Assembly (NCBI GenBank): GCA_019420465.1
Contig: JAHZHB010000042.1
Location: forward strand, 1 to 13,748
Direction: 5' to 3'
DNA: 13,748 nt
DNA from: Lachnospiraceae bacterium
Lineage (GTDB): Bacteria; Bacillota; Clostridia; Lachnospirales; Lachnospiraceae
Below, piece after piece: positions 1 through 7,067 of the stretch (its first letter is position 1; every line of letters begins with the position of its first letter). A program made the position numbers and the translations under genes. A model generated the notes under the pieces. The model had not been told where the DNA came from. It saw nothing but the letters and a program-made list of their open reading frames with translations, and did no database searches.

Positions 1-136
1 TGATATAAACATCCCCCTGCGGCATCCGGTATTCAGCGATCTCTTCATCCGAAGCGTCCTGCCACGTGGCCTGATCTGTCCCGTCCACCGCCCAGAACCA
101 GTCCATAAACCGGTCTAAAGCTTCGCCTGTAAGCAT
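1..136 (-). CDS. Start of an unidentified gene downstream of ecfA (partial, runs off left edge)
   Basis: The first 45 codons of a gene are visible; the rest lies outside the window. The ATG at 136-134 is preceded by a near-perfect Shine-Dalgarno, AAGGAGG at 150-144, with a 7-nt gap. The start lies inside the end of the ATPase gene (22-nt overlap), which indicates translational coupling and membership of the same operon. The visible peptide begins MLTGEALDRFMDWFWAVDG. It is acidic and Trp-rich, with no signal peptide and no membrane segment in this part. I do not recognise the family. An S component, a corrinoid-handling enzyme or another accessory protein would fit the position; nothing in the 45 residues decides between them. 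Confidence 0.8.
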   Translation of the reverse strand, partial: MLTGEALDRFMDWFWAVDGTDQATWQDASDEEIAEYRMPQGDVYI

Positions 137-1863
137 GCTGCCACCTCCTTGGCCGTGACGGCCTCCGGGAAGTAATGTCTCGCCATCCGGTTCGCTGCCG
201 TCGTATAAAAGCTGTTTCCGGCAAAGAAAGCATGCGCTTCCTTGCACGTCACGACATTTCCCTCAAAAAACAGCCCCACACGGTCGGCATACTCCGCGAC
301 AAACTCCACATCATGGGAGATCATAAAGATCGTGATGCCGTGTGTCTGCAGCTTTTTTAAGATATCGCCCAGTTCCACCTTGTACTCCGCATCCAGTCCC
401 TTGGTCGGCTCATCGAGTAAAAGCACCTGCGGCCGCAGCAAAAGCACCTTGGCCAGCGCCAGCCTCTGCTGTTCACCGCCGCTTAAGTCGTACGGATGCC
501 TGTCCAGAAGCCCTTCCAGATGGGTCAGGCTCACGATACCCTCGATCGCCTCGGCCTTTGCCATCGGTGCGTCGTACATCTCTGATCTTTTTTCTTTCGC
601 ACCGCCGATCATCGCATAGAGATCCTCCCGGACCGTCTTTCTGATAAACATACTCTGGGGATTCTGCGGCAGTACGCCCAGATAGCCCCGGTACAGCTCC
701 CGGTCCGTAAATTTGCGGATATCCCTTCCATGCAGCCTTATCCTTCCCCGGTACGGCACACGCACCCGGGAGAGCAGCGACAATGTCGTACTCTTTCCCG
801 TCCCGTTGCCGCCGACCAGTGCAAAAAACTCACCGGTATACACATCCAGCTGCAGATCCTTTACCACATCGGCGCCATCCTTTTCGTAGCGGAACCATAC
901 GTCCCGCACCTCGATCTCCTTTGGGCGCGTCGCACCCTCTTTTATTTTTCCTTCTGTCTGTATTTTTGCTTCTGTATCTTTATTTTGCTCAACAGCGGTC
1001 TCCGGTTCCGGTACTCTTTCATGCCCGGCGGCTTCCATCAGCTGTGTGATCCACTGGCGGCCCTCACGCACCGTCAGCGGACAGGGCAGATCGCTTTTAA
1101 CCGCCGCATGCACCTGCATCGGTACCGGCATCGACAGAAACATCCCGTGTCCACTGTTTTTCAGGATCTCACCGATCTGTCCCGGTGCACCCCTGGCGAT
1201 CAGCCCACCCTGATCCATCACCACGACCTGATCCGCCCAGGGGATCACATCCTGCAGCCGGTGCTCCGTCAGGATCACGGTCGTACCGATATCCCGGTTG
1301 ATCTTTTTGACCGTTTCGAGGAAATCGGAAGCCGCGATCGGATCCAGCTGTGACGTCGGTTCATCGAGGATCAGAAGCCGCGGATGCATCGCCATGATCG
1401 CGGCCAGATTCAACAGCTGCTTCTGGCCGCCCGAAAGCTCGGATACATTCCGGTAAAACCAGCGGTGGATGCCGAAATAGCTCGCCATCTCCGACACCCG
1501 AAGCCGGATCGAAGGCGTATCGTACCCCAGACTTTCCAGCCCAAAGGCCAGCTCATGCCAGACCTTGTCCGTCACGATCTGATTTTCCGGATTCTGCAGG
1601 ACAAAGCCGATCTCCTGACTCTGTCTGCGCATATCCACCTCTGAAAACGGTGTACCGTCAAACAGGATTTCGCCGGAGGACTCTCCGTGCAGTGCCAGCA
1701 CTGACTTTAACTGGCGAAGCAGTGTACTTTTTCCGCAGCCGCTCTTGCCACAGAGCACCGTAAAGCTTCCCTCTTCTATCGAAAAACTGATATGTTTTAA
1801 TGTTTTATGGTCGCTCTCCGGATAGGAGAAGCAAAAATCCTGTAATTCTACGATCGGCCGCAT
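115..1863 (-). CDS. ecfA: Fused double ATPase of an ECF-type ABC importer (EcfA-EcfA')
   Basis: This 582-aa protein carries two complete ABC nucleotide-binding domains in one chain and should power an energy-coupling factor (group II) vitamin or metal importer at the inner face of the membrane. Domain 1 has Walker A GKSGCGKST (39-47), a Q-loop LQNPENQ (89-95), signature LSGGQ (143-147), Walker B LLILDEPT (163-170) and switch H201. A charged linker follows (about 285-315). Domain 2 has Walker A GGNGTGKST (351-359), Q-loop LPQNPQ (398-403), signature LSGGE (460-464), Walker B VLLLDEPT (480-487) and H517. All catalytic motifs look intact, so both sites should hydrolyse ATP. The ORF is open 44 codons further upstream, but the ATG at 1863 has AAGGAG 7 nt before it and starts the typical EcfA N-terminus. 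It overlaps the end of ecfT by 16 nt. Fused EcfA pairs are common in Clostridia. The substrate cannot be read from the ATPase. Confidence 0.95.
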   Translation of the reverse strand: MRPIVELQDFCFSYPESDHKTLKHISFSIEEGSFTVLCGKSGCGKSTLLRQLKSVLALHGESSGEILFDGTPFSEVDMRRQSQEIGFVLQNPENQIVTDKVWHELAFGLESLGYDTPSIRLRVSEMASYFGIHRWFYRNVSELSGGQKQLLNLAAIMAMHPRLLILDEPTSQLDPIAASDFLETVKKINRDIGTTVILTEHRLQDVIPWADQVVVMDQGGLIARGAPGQIGEILKNSGHGMFLSMPVPMQVHAAVKSDLPCPLTVREGRQWITQLMEAAGHERVPEPETAVEQNKDTEAKIQTEGKIKEGATRPKEIEVRDVWFRYEKDGADVVKDLQLDVYTGEFFALVGGNGTGKSTTLSLLSRVRVPYRGRIRLHGRDIRKFTDRELYRGYLGVLPQNPQSMFIRKTVREDLYAMIGGAKEKRSEMYDAPMAKAEAIEGIVSLTHLEGLLDRHPYDLSGGEQQRLALAKVLLLRPQVLLLDEPTKGLDAEYKVELGDILKKLQTHGITIFMISHDVEFVAEYADRVGLFFEGNVVTCKEAHAFFAGNSFYTTAANRMARHYFPEAVTAKEVAACLQAKL

Positions 1864-2858
1864 ACGCTGTCTCCTTCCCTGTCCATCTCCTGATAAATCT
1901 GCCGGTACGTCATCGTCATATCCTGTCCGGCATGTGCTGCACTGGCCTTCAAAGCCAGCCGTTCCCACACACCCAGTGCCAGCGGTGTAAAACAAAACAG
2001 CGCAAAGCTTACAAACGTCACTGCCGCCAGTCCCGCCGGACAGCTGACCGGTGCCCCGTAGCCCTGTATCTGAAATCCCGCCAGCAGGATCCGCGGATCA
2101 TACTGGGCAAAAGCCGCCCCGCGGCTGCAGCCACAGATGCTGACTGCACCGAGCACTCCCAGCCAGATCAGAAGCACACGGTCCCTTTTCGTAAACCGGT
2201 AGACAGAAAAAGCCGTACGTCCCGGCAGACCATACCCCCGGCTTCGCATCGAATCCGCTGTCTCGATCGCATTTTCCAGCGCCCATGTGATCAGGATCGA
2301 CACGATATGCAGCCCGTTTGTGGCCCGCTCTCTCAGACTGCCGTTTCCGATATCCATCCCGACACATTTCTGGCCGTTTCTTATCACCTTCAGCTGTGCG
2401 GCAAAATGCGGCACAAACCGAAGCGCCATGGATAAAAGCAGCGAAAGCGAAGGAATGATCCGGCCAAACAGGTAGATAAACTTGTCACTGGTCATCACCT
2501 GGTTATAGCAGGCAAACCACAGGATCGCGATAAACAGCACACACCCCAGCACCACACCGTAGACCATCGCCTCGAGTGTCACCGTATTGCCGCTGCTCTC
2601 CAGATACAGAAGCGGTGTCACCCCGTAATGGTTAAACAGCGGATTAAGAAGCGCCACGATGACAAGCATCGGCAGCGTGAACAGAAAATTTACCTTCAGG
2701 ATCTTTCCGGCTCCGCAAAGCCATATCCCATAGGACGTAGCTCCCAGAAAAGACACAGCCAGAAAGACGGGATGCTGCACAAACATCGTAAAGCCCAGCA
2801 CCAGTACAAAATAATAGAAATTCAGCACCGGATGGCACCTTGAAAAAGCATCCGTCAT
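1848..2858 (-). CDS. ecfT: ECF transporter transmembrane coupling protein EcfT
   Basis: This 336-aa polytopic membrane protein is the T component that links the ATPases to a substrate-binding S component. Hydrophobic segments lie at about 13-50, 56-72, 97-118, 134-150, 183-200, 226-245 and 268-300. The cytoplasmic coupling motif ADSMRSRGYG (201-210) matches the Arg-rich signature of the CbiQ/EcfT family. The reading frame is open to 2882, overlapping the upstream lipoprotein gene. I prefer the ATG at 2858 because AGGAGA (2872-2867) lies 8 nt before it and the protein then begins just ahead of the first membrane helix; the gap to the upstream stop is then 4 nt. The protein is somewhat longer than a usual EcfT because of a soluble C-terminal tail of about 35 residues. 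Position between a DUF4430 lipoprotein and the ATPase gene supports one operon. Confidence 0.93.
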   Translation of the reverse strand: MTDAFSRCHPVLNFYYFVLVLGFTMFVQHPVFLAVSFLGATSYGIWLCGAGKILKVNFLFTLPMLVIVALLNPLFNHYGVTPLLYLESSGNTVTLEAMVYGVVLGCVLFIAILWFACYNQVMTSDKFIYLFGRIIPSLSLLLSMALRFVPHFAAQLKVIRNGQKCVGMDIGNGSLRERATNGLHIVSILITWALENAIETADSMRSRGYGLPGRTAFSVYRFTKRDRVLLIWLGVLGAVSICGCSRGAAFAQYDPRILLAGFQIQGYGAPVSCPAGLAAVTFVSFALFCFTPLALGVWERLALKASAAHAGQDMTMTYRQIYQEMDREGDSVCGRS

Positions 2859-2862
2859 CGTC

Positions 2863-4119
2863 TCAGTCTCCTGTGTAGGCATTGCCTACGTCAGAGCCCA
2901 GATCACAGGTATAGCGCCACTCGATCTTATCCCCGTCCTTAAGCTCATAGCTCGAACAGCCGTAGTTCGGGAACCAGCCATTGACACTGTACATCCAGCC
3001 GGACTGCTCACCGCAGTCAAACTCGTACAGCTGATTGATGCCCTCGATATAATAGCTGTTGTACATCGGTGTCCACTTGGACTCCATCTGGATACCGGCC
3101 GCCTTTGTCACCTTTTTCAGCACATCAAAGACCGTATCGCCCTTTTCAAACTCCACCGTTGATTTATACAGGATCCAGCCGTCCGCCGGTACATAGTCCG
3201 TCTTGGAAGAGCGCAGCTTGTCCAGATTGTCAAGGATCGTCTTACACTCGATCGAAATCGTACAGGTCGGCAGCTTTTCTGCTTTTGTCTCCTGCTTCTC
3301 CTCCTGTTTGCTCTCTGTGTCCGCGGTATCCTTTTTCTCTGTCTTTGTCGTCTGTTTCTTACCGCTACTGTTCTGTCCGCCTGTGGCAGTCTCTTCTGTC
3401 TCCTGCACTTCGCTCTTAACAGCTTCACTTTCCGTATCGCTCTCTGTATCCGCATCGTCCGTGCCGGATCCCTCGCTTAAGCCGCCGACCAGATAGAAGG
3501 TGCCTCCCGCCTTTGGCACGGTAAAGGTCAGCTCGGACACCTCGCCCTGCTCACCCTGCGTTGTCCCGATCGTGACATCCGACAGCTTCTTTAAGCCACC
3601 GTCCTCACAGCAGTAAAATACCCGGTCCGCATCCCATTTTTCATTTAAAGTCAGCGTCAGCGTCGGTGCTGCCGCCAGCTCCATATCCTGCAGCGTCACC
3701 GCCAGCGCATACGGCGCATCGGCTGCCTCCTTTTTCACATCGTCCAGCTGATCTGTCGATATCTCTGCGAGCAGCTTCTGTTCGACCGGATTTTGGATCT
3801 GCTTCGCCTCGTAGCTCCAGGTATAGCTGATCCCGTCCGCTGTCTTCCCGTGAAACCTTACCGTCATATCCTGCCCGGCAACAGTCTCCATCTGTTCCTT
3901 TGTGATCACACCGTCCGCAGGGATCTCATTGTCCTCTGTAAGCGCCTGTGTTTCCTCCGCCACACTGCTTTTGTCCGCAGTACTTTCTTCCATCGCATCC
4001 GCCACCGCACTGGTGATCTGTGGCATCTGGTTATCGGCACTGCTTCCACATCCTGTCAGCACCAGCAGTACCAGCAGCATGGCCAGTACACGCCGTATGA
4101 TTTTCTCTGGTTTTCCCAT
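2863..4119 (-). CDS. Lipoprotein with a C-terminal DUF4430 (transcobalamin-like) domain
   Basis: This 418-aa protein is predicted to be a membrane-anchored extracellular lipoprotein. The N-terminus has basic residues, a Leu-rich core and the lipobox LTGC, with C24 as the lipidated residue. A beta-rich domain of unknown function follows (about 70-212), then a Thr/Glu/Lys linker (215-283), then a DUF4430 domain (about 285-408). The DUF4430 part shows TVFDVLKK (329-336), SGWMYSVNGWFPNYGC (373-388) and DGDKIEWRY (395-403), the typical end of this fold. DUF4430 is the family of the beta domain of transcobalamin and intrinsic factor (InterPro calls it transcobalamin-like, C-terminal). It directly precedes ecfT and so is the best candidate to deliver ligand to the importer. 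Start: ATG at 4119 with GAGG 5 nt upstream. The domain and its flank hold five cysteines (286, 292, 369, 388, 405), and the role of these is unknown. The ligand is inferred, not shown. Confidence 0.92.
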   Translation of the reverse strand: MGKPEKIIRRVLAMLLVLLVLTGCGSSADNQMPQITSAVADAMEESTADKSSVAEETQALTEDNEIPADGVITKEQMETVAGQDMTVRFHGKTADGISYTWSYEAKQIQNPVEQKLLAEISTDQLDDVKKEAADAPYALAVTLQDMELAAAPTLTLTLNEKWDADRVFYCCEDGGLKKLSDVTIGTTQGEQGEVSELTFTVPKAGGTFYLVGGLSEGSGTDDADTESDTESEAVKSEVQETEETATGGQNSSGKKQTTKTEKKDTADTESKQEEKQETKAEKLPTCTISIECKTILDNLDKLRSSKTDYVPADGWILYKSTVEFEKGDTVFDVLKKVTKAAGIQMESKWTPMYNSYYIEGINQLYEFDCGEQSGWMYSVNGWFPNYGCSSYELKDGDKIEWRYTCDLGSDVGNAYTGD

Positions 4120-4167
4120 ATCGTCCTCACTCTTTTCTATATGTTTTTATCCGCATTTTTTTATGTA

Positions 4168-6900
4168 TCAGAGTTTTTTCTTCCTGTAGATAAAGATCCC
4201 TGCGATCACAGCCGCTGCCAGCAGCACAGCACCACCGATCACGGCCCATAGCGAGGTTTTCTCACGCATCTGCCGGCTGTTTTCCTCTGTATCCGCGCTT
4301 TCCTTTGCCTGTGCCGCATCCGCACTGTCCTGACTCTCCGTCACGACACTGTCCGGGCTCGCTGTTTCCTCCACCGCACTGATCTCCGACAGGGTCAGCT
4401 TCTTTTCCGAAGTATCTTCACCCTCTGCATAGTCCTCCGGTGCAAAAGCCCAGCCATCGCCGCCGTCCGTGCCGTCTGTCGTACCGTCTGCACCGGTCAG
4501 TGTCAGCTTTTTGCCGGAATTACCGGACAGCGTCAGCTTCTTTCCCGAGGTGCCGCCGGTCAGTTTCAGACGCTTACCCTTGTAGGTCAGCTTTTTCTTT
4601 GCAGCTGTGGTCGTGGTCTTTTTCTTATCCGTGGTCGCTTTTTTGTCGTCCTTTTTCTCTGTATCCTGCTTTTTATCGTCTTTCTTTTTTTCGGTATCCT
4701 GAGGATTTTTCTCGGGTGTTTCCTTCTCATGCTCCCTGTCCTTGTCTTCCAGACCTGTACCCTTGCCGTCGCCGGTCTCACCTTTCGTCAGCCGGATATC
4801 GGACATATCGTAAAGCGACGTCTTACCGTCCAGCAGTCTCTGATAAGCCGTCAGTGCATAATACGCCTGTTCCGTAGCCATACCGTTGACCTCACCGGCC
4901 GCTCCTCCGCCATTATTGGCCGCACCGGCTTTGACATGCATAAATCCGCTGCCGGAGATATGATAGCTCATCAGATTTTCCACCAGCCAGCTGCCGCCCT
5001 TGATAAAGCGGGCATCCTGCATCGGATCGATCCCCAGCGCACACAATGCCGTCAGCACCTGAGCCGCAGACTCCGAAGTCTCCACACCCATCGTCGCATA
5101 GCCGCCATCCTGCTTCTGCAGCGTGCTTAAAACCTCCAGTGCACGGTCGATGGCCGCAGTCACCTTTTCATATCCTTTGACCTGATAATACGGAGCCAGT
5201 GCCTGCAGCGCCATACCCGTCAGATCCGGATCCGGTGCCTCTCCCGTCATGGACCAGCCACCCTTTGGCGTTTCCTTGTCCAACAGGTAATCAATCAGCC
5301 CCTGTTCGGTCGTCAGCGTTTTCACACCGGACACCTCCGGGATCGAGTAGGCCGGATTACAGTTTAAGGCAATCAACGCCCAGATCGGGCCGTTCGTTCC
5401 CTGCGCCTTTACCGTTTCAAAATCCGCCAGCGGCTCAAACAGGTTGTAACCGGCGATATTTCTGGCATCTTTACCTATCGCCGTCATAACGATGATCGCC
5501 TTGGAATACTCCGTGTATTTCACTGTATTGGTCAGCTTGCCCTGCTTTTGGGTCAGATAATTGGCCACATGATTATAATAGGTAGAAAAATAGCTGCTGC
5601 CCGTATCCAGACCGCTTCTGGCCAGTCCCAGCGCAAACCATTCACTGCCGATCGTCGGATTTTTATCCGTCGCCAGCATATACTCTCTCGTCTCTTTGAG
5701 CATACTGTCTACCGATACCGGCAGCGCATGTGCCCCCTGTACTACCGTCACCGTACACGTCGCACTGATCTGTGTCCCAACGACAGTCGCCGTGATATGT
5801 GCCGTACCCTCCTGCAGTGCCGTCACCTGCCCGCCTGCATCGACGGTGGCTACCGCCGTATTGTCACTGGACCAGGTCAGCTGATACGCCTGCGTCACCT
5901 TTTCCGGCACAGTATGTACACTCAGCTGCTGCTTCTGTCCGGCATTGACAGAAACCGCCGCATCCATCGTGATACCGGTCAGGTCGATCGGTGTGTCGAT
6001 CACATAAATATTCTGTAAAGAACGGGCTCTCTCTATGAAAAAGCTGTCTCCCTTTCTCTGTGCAGATATCTCTGTAAGCTTTCCGTCTGCGTAACTGACT
6101 ACCTTGGGATTTATCAGCTGATCATACCCCGCAGGAACCGGAAAAGTCAGCGAAATCATCGTATTCTGCGCATATGTTTTTCCGGTAAGAATATTGGTAT
6201 ACTGAATATCCCTGCCATAGACTATATGCGGACTGCAGCCCGGATAAAGTTCCCCCGCTGCCTTTAGCACAGCATCTTTCTGACTTGCCTCCTGTGTCTG
6301 CGTCTGTGCATACCAGTCAGCACTCGTCGCCGTAATACCTTCGGACGTATGGATCACATCGCTGATTCTGCTCTGCACCTTCTGCATATCCTGCTGTGTC
6401 TTCTCTGACAGCTTCTGTCTGTCCGCCTCGGACAGGGTGTCATACAGCTGCATTGCCGTGATAAAATCCTTCATCTCATCTGATGACATATCCGGCTTTT
6501 CCTGCTCTGCAGCAGCCTCCACAGCCTTAGTGATCTGTTCGGTCGCTTCCTGCACACTGTTTTCTGCTTCACCGGACTGTGTCTGTGTCTGTTTTTCCTT
6601 TTTCTCTTCTTTTTTTACTTCTTTTGCCTTTTCTTCTTTCGGGGACGTATTTTCTTCTTGTTCTGTCTCACTCACAGAGTTTTTCTCTTTTATCTCTTCT
6701 GTCCCGCCTGTATTGTTTTCATCCGCCTGTTTTTCTTCTGCTGTATTTTCCGGTACCGGTGTCTCTTCCGCTACAGACTGTACCTGTACCTCCTCCGTCA
6801 CCGATGACACATCGGATGCATATACACTCCCTGGTATCGTCATCGCCAGACTCAGACTCATCAGAAAAGCGGTTACTGTCTTCCTCTTCATTTTTTTCAT
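4168..6900 (-). CDS. Membrane-anchored surface protein with Big_2-like and alpha/alpha-toroid (transcobalamin/squalene-oxidase-repeat-like) domains
   Basis: Numbering is from ATG 6900 (910 aa). A Sec signal peptide ends near VYA (26-28). Next come a Glu/Lys/Gln-rich stretch (about 32-115), a helical part (117-210), a beta-rich part (217-308) and a Big_2-like Ig domain (about 312-388; WSSDNTAVATVDAGGQVTA). Residues about 395-700 form an alpha/alpha-toroid with motifs such as GGWSM (547-551), DPDLTGMALQALAPYY (557-572), QDGGYATMG (597-605) and MATEQAYYALTAYQRL (674-689). This fold is shared by prenyltransferases, squalene cyclases and the N-terminal barrel of transcobalamin and intrinsic factor. 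The DxDD acid of cyclases is degenerate here (DPDL), favouring binding over catalysis. A Lys/Thr-rich linker, four KLTLxG-type repeats (770-837), a membrane helix (about 884-905) and a YRKKKL tail end the protein. No LPXTG motif. Start is uncertain: GGAGG is only 2 nt from ATG 6900 and 11 nt from ATG 6891; a GTG at 6909 is possible. Confidence 0.9.
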   Translation of the reverse strand: MKKMKRKTVTAFLMSLSLAMTIPGSVYASDVSSVTEEVQVQSVAEETPVPENTAEEKQADENNTGGTEEIKEKNSVSETEQEENTSPKEEKAKEVKKEEKKEKQTQTQSGEAENSVQEATEQITKAVEAAAEQEKPDMSSDEMKDFITAMQLYDTLSEADRQKLSEKTQQDMQKVQSRISDVIHTSEGITATSADWYAQTQTQEASQKDAVLKAAGELYPGCSPHIVYGRDIQYTNILTGKTYAQNTMISLTFPVPAGYDQLINPKVVSYADGKLTEISAQRKGDSFFIERARSLQNIYVIDTPIDLTGITMDAAVSVNAGQKQQLSVHTVPEKVTQAYQLTWSSDNTAVATVDAGGQVTALQEGTAHITATVVGTQISATCTVTVVQGAHALPVSVDSMLKETREYMLATDKNPTIGSEWFALGLARSGLDTGSSYFSTYYNHVANYLTQKQGKLTNTVKYTEYSKAIIVMTAIGKDARNIAGYNLFEPLADFETVKAQGTNGPIWALIALNCNPAYSIPEVSGVKTLTTEQGLIDYLLDKETPKGGWSMTGEAPDPDLTGMALQALAPYYQVKGYEKVTAAIDRALEVLSTLQKQDGGYATMGVETSESAAQVLTALCALGIDPMQDARFIKGGSWLVENLMSYHISGSGFMHVKAGAANNGGGAAGEVNGMATEQAYYALTAYQRLLDGKTSLYDMSDIRLTKGETGDGKGTGLEDKDREHEKETPEKNPQDTEKKKDDKKQDTEKKDDKKATTDKKKTTTTAAKKKLTYKGKRLKLTGGTSGKKLTLSGNSGKKLTLTGADGTTDGTDGGDGWAFAPEDYAEGEDTSEKKLTLSEISAVEETASPDSVVTESQDSADAAQAKESADTEENSRQMREKTSLWAVIGGAVLLAAAVIAGIFIYRKKKL

Positions 6901-6919
6901 ATCCTCCACATCATATATG

Positions 6920-7062
6920 TTTTTTACTTCTTATCCTGTCAGCACAGCAGCATATCTTCCTCCGGGAAAAGATGCTCCTCTGTTCACAGGATACCCCTCC
7001 CGGGGCTGCGGATCGTGTCCGCTGCCCCGGCTGTCGGGGAAATCACCTGTGTTTTACTTCTT
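6920..7062. repeat. GC-rich palindromic intergenic element flanked by 11-bp direct repeats
   Basis: The gap between the 1642-aa and 910-aa genes holds a strongly structured block. On the plus strand the copies of TTTTACTTCTT at 6922-6932 and 7052-7062 flank it. A long imperfect hairpin covers 6985-7051: CACAGG pairs with CCTGTG (6985-6990/7046-7051), CCCC with GGGG (6994-6997/7036-7039), CCGGGGC with GCCCCGG (7000-7006/7024-7030) and GCGGA with TCCGC (7008-7012/7018-7022). A second hairpin covers 6950-6975 (11 pairs, one mismatch, one wobble). The minus strand lacks a U-run after either hairpin, so this is not an ordinary terminator of the operon. It could be an mRNA-stabilising or processing element, a cis-regulatory RNA, or a REP/MITE-like insertion whose flanking repeats are target duplications. 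Confidence 0.6.
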
Positions 7063-7067
7063 TTGGC

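Noticed and set aside
730..1353. Plus-strand open frame of 207 codons
   Set aside because: It is antisense to the ATPase gene, whose motifs are intact. The translation is Arg/His/Pro-rich with no recognisable fold.
1864..1995. N-terminal extension of the ATPase to 626 aa
   Set aside because: The 44 extra residues overlap the ecfT coding region in another frame, and a good ribosome site fixes ATG 1863.
4168..4270. Sortase anchor on the 910-aa protein
   Set aside because: There is a C-terminal membrane helix and a basic tail, but no LPXTG-like motif before it; a plain membrane anchor is more likely.
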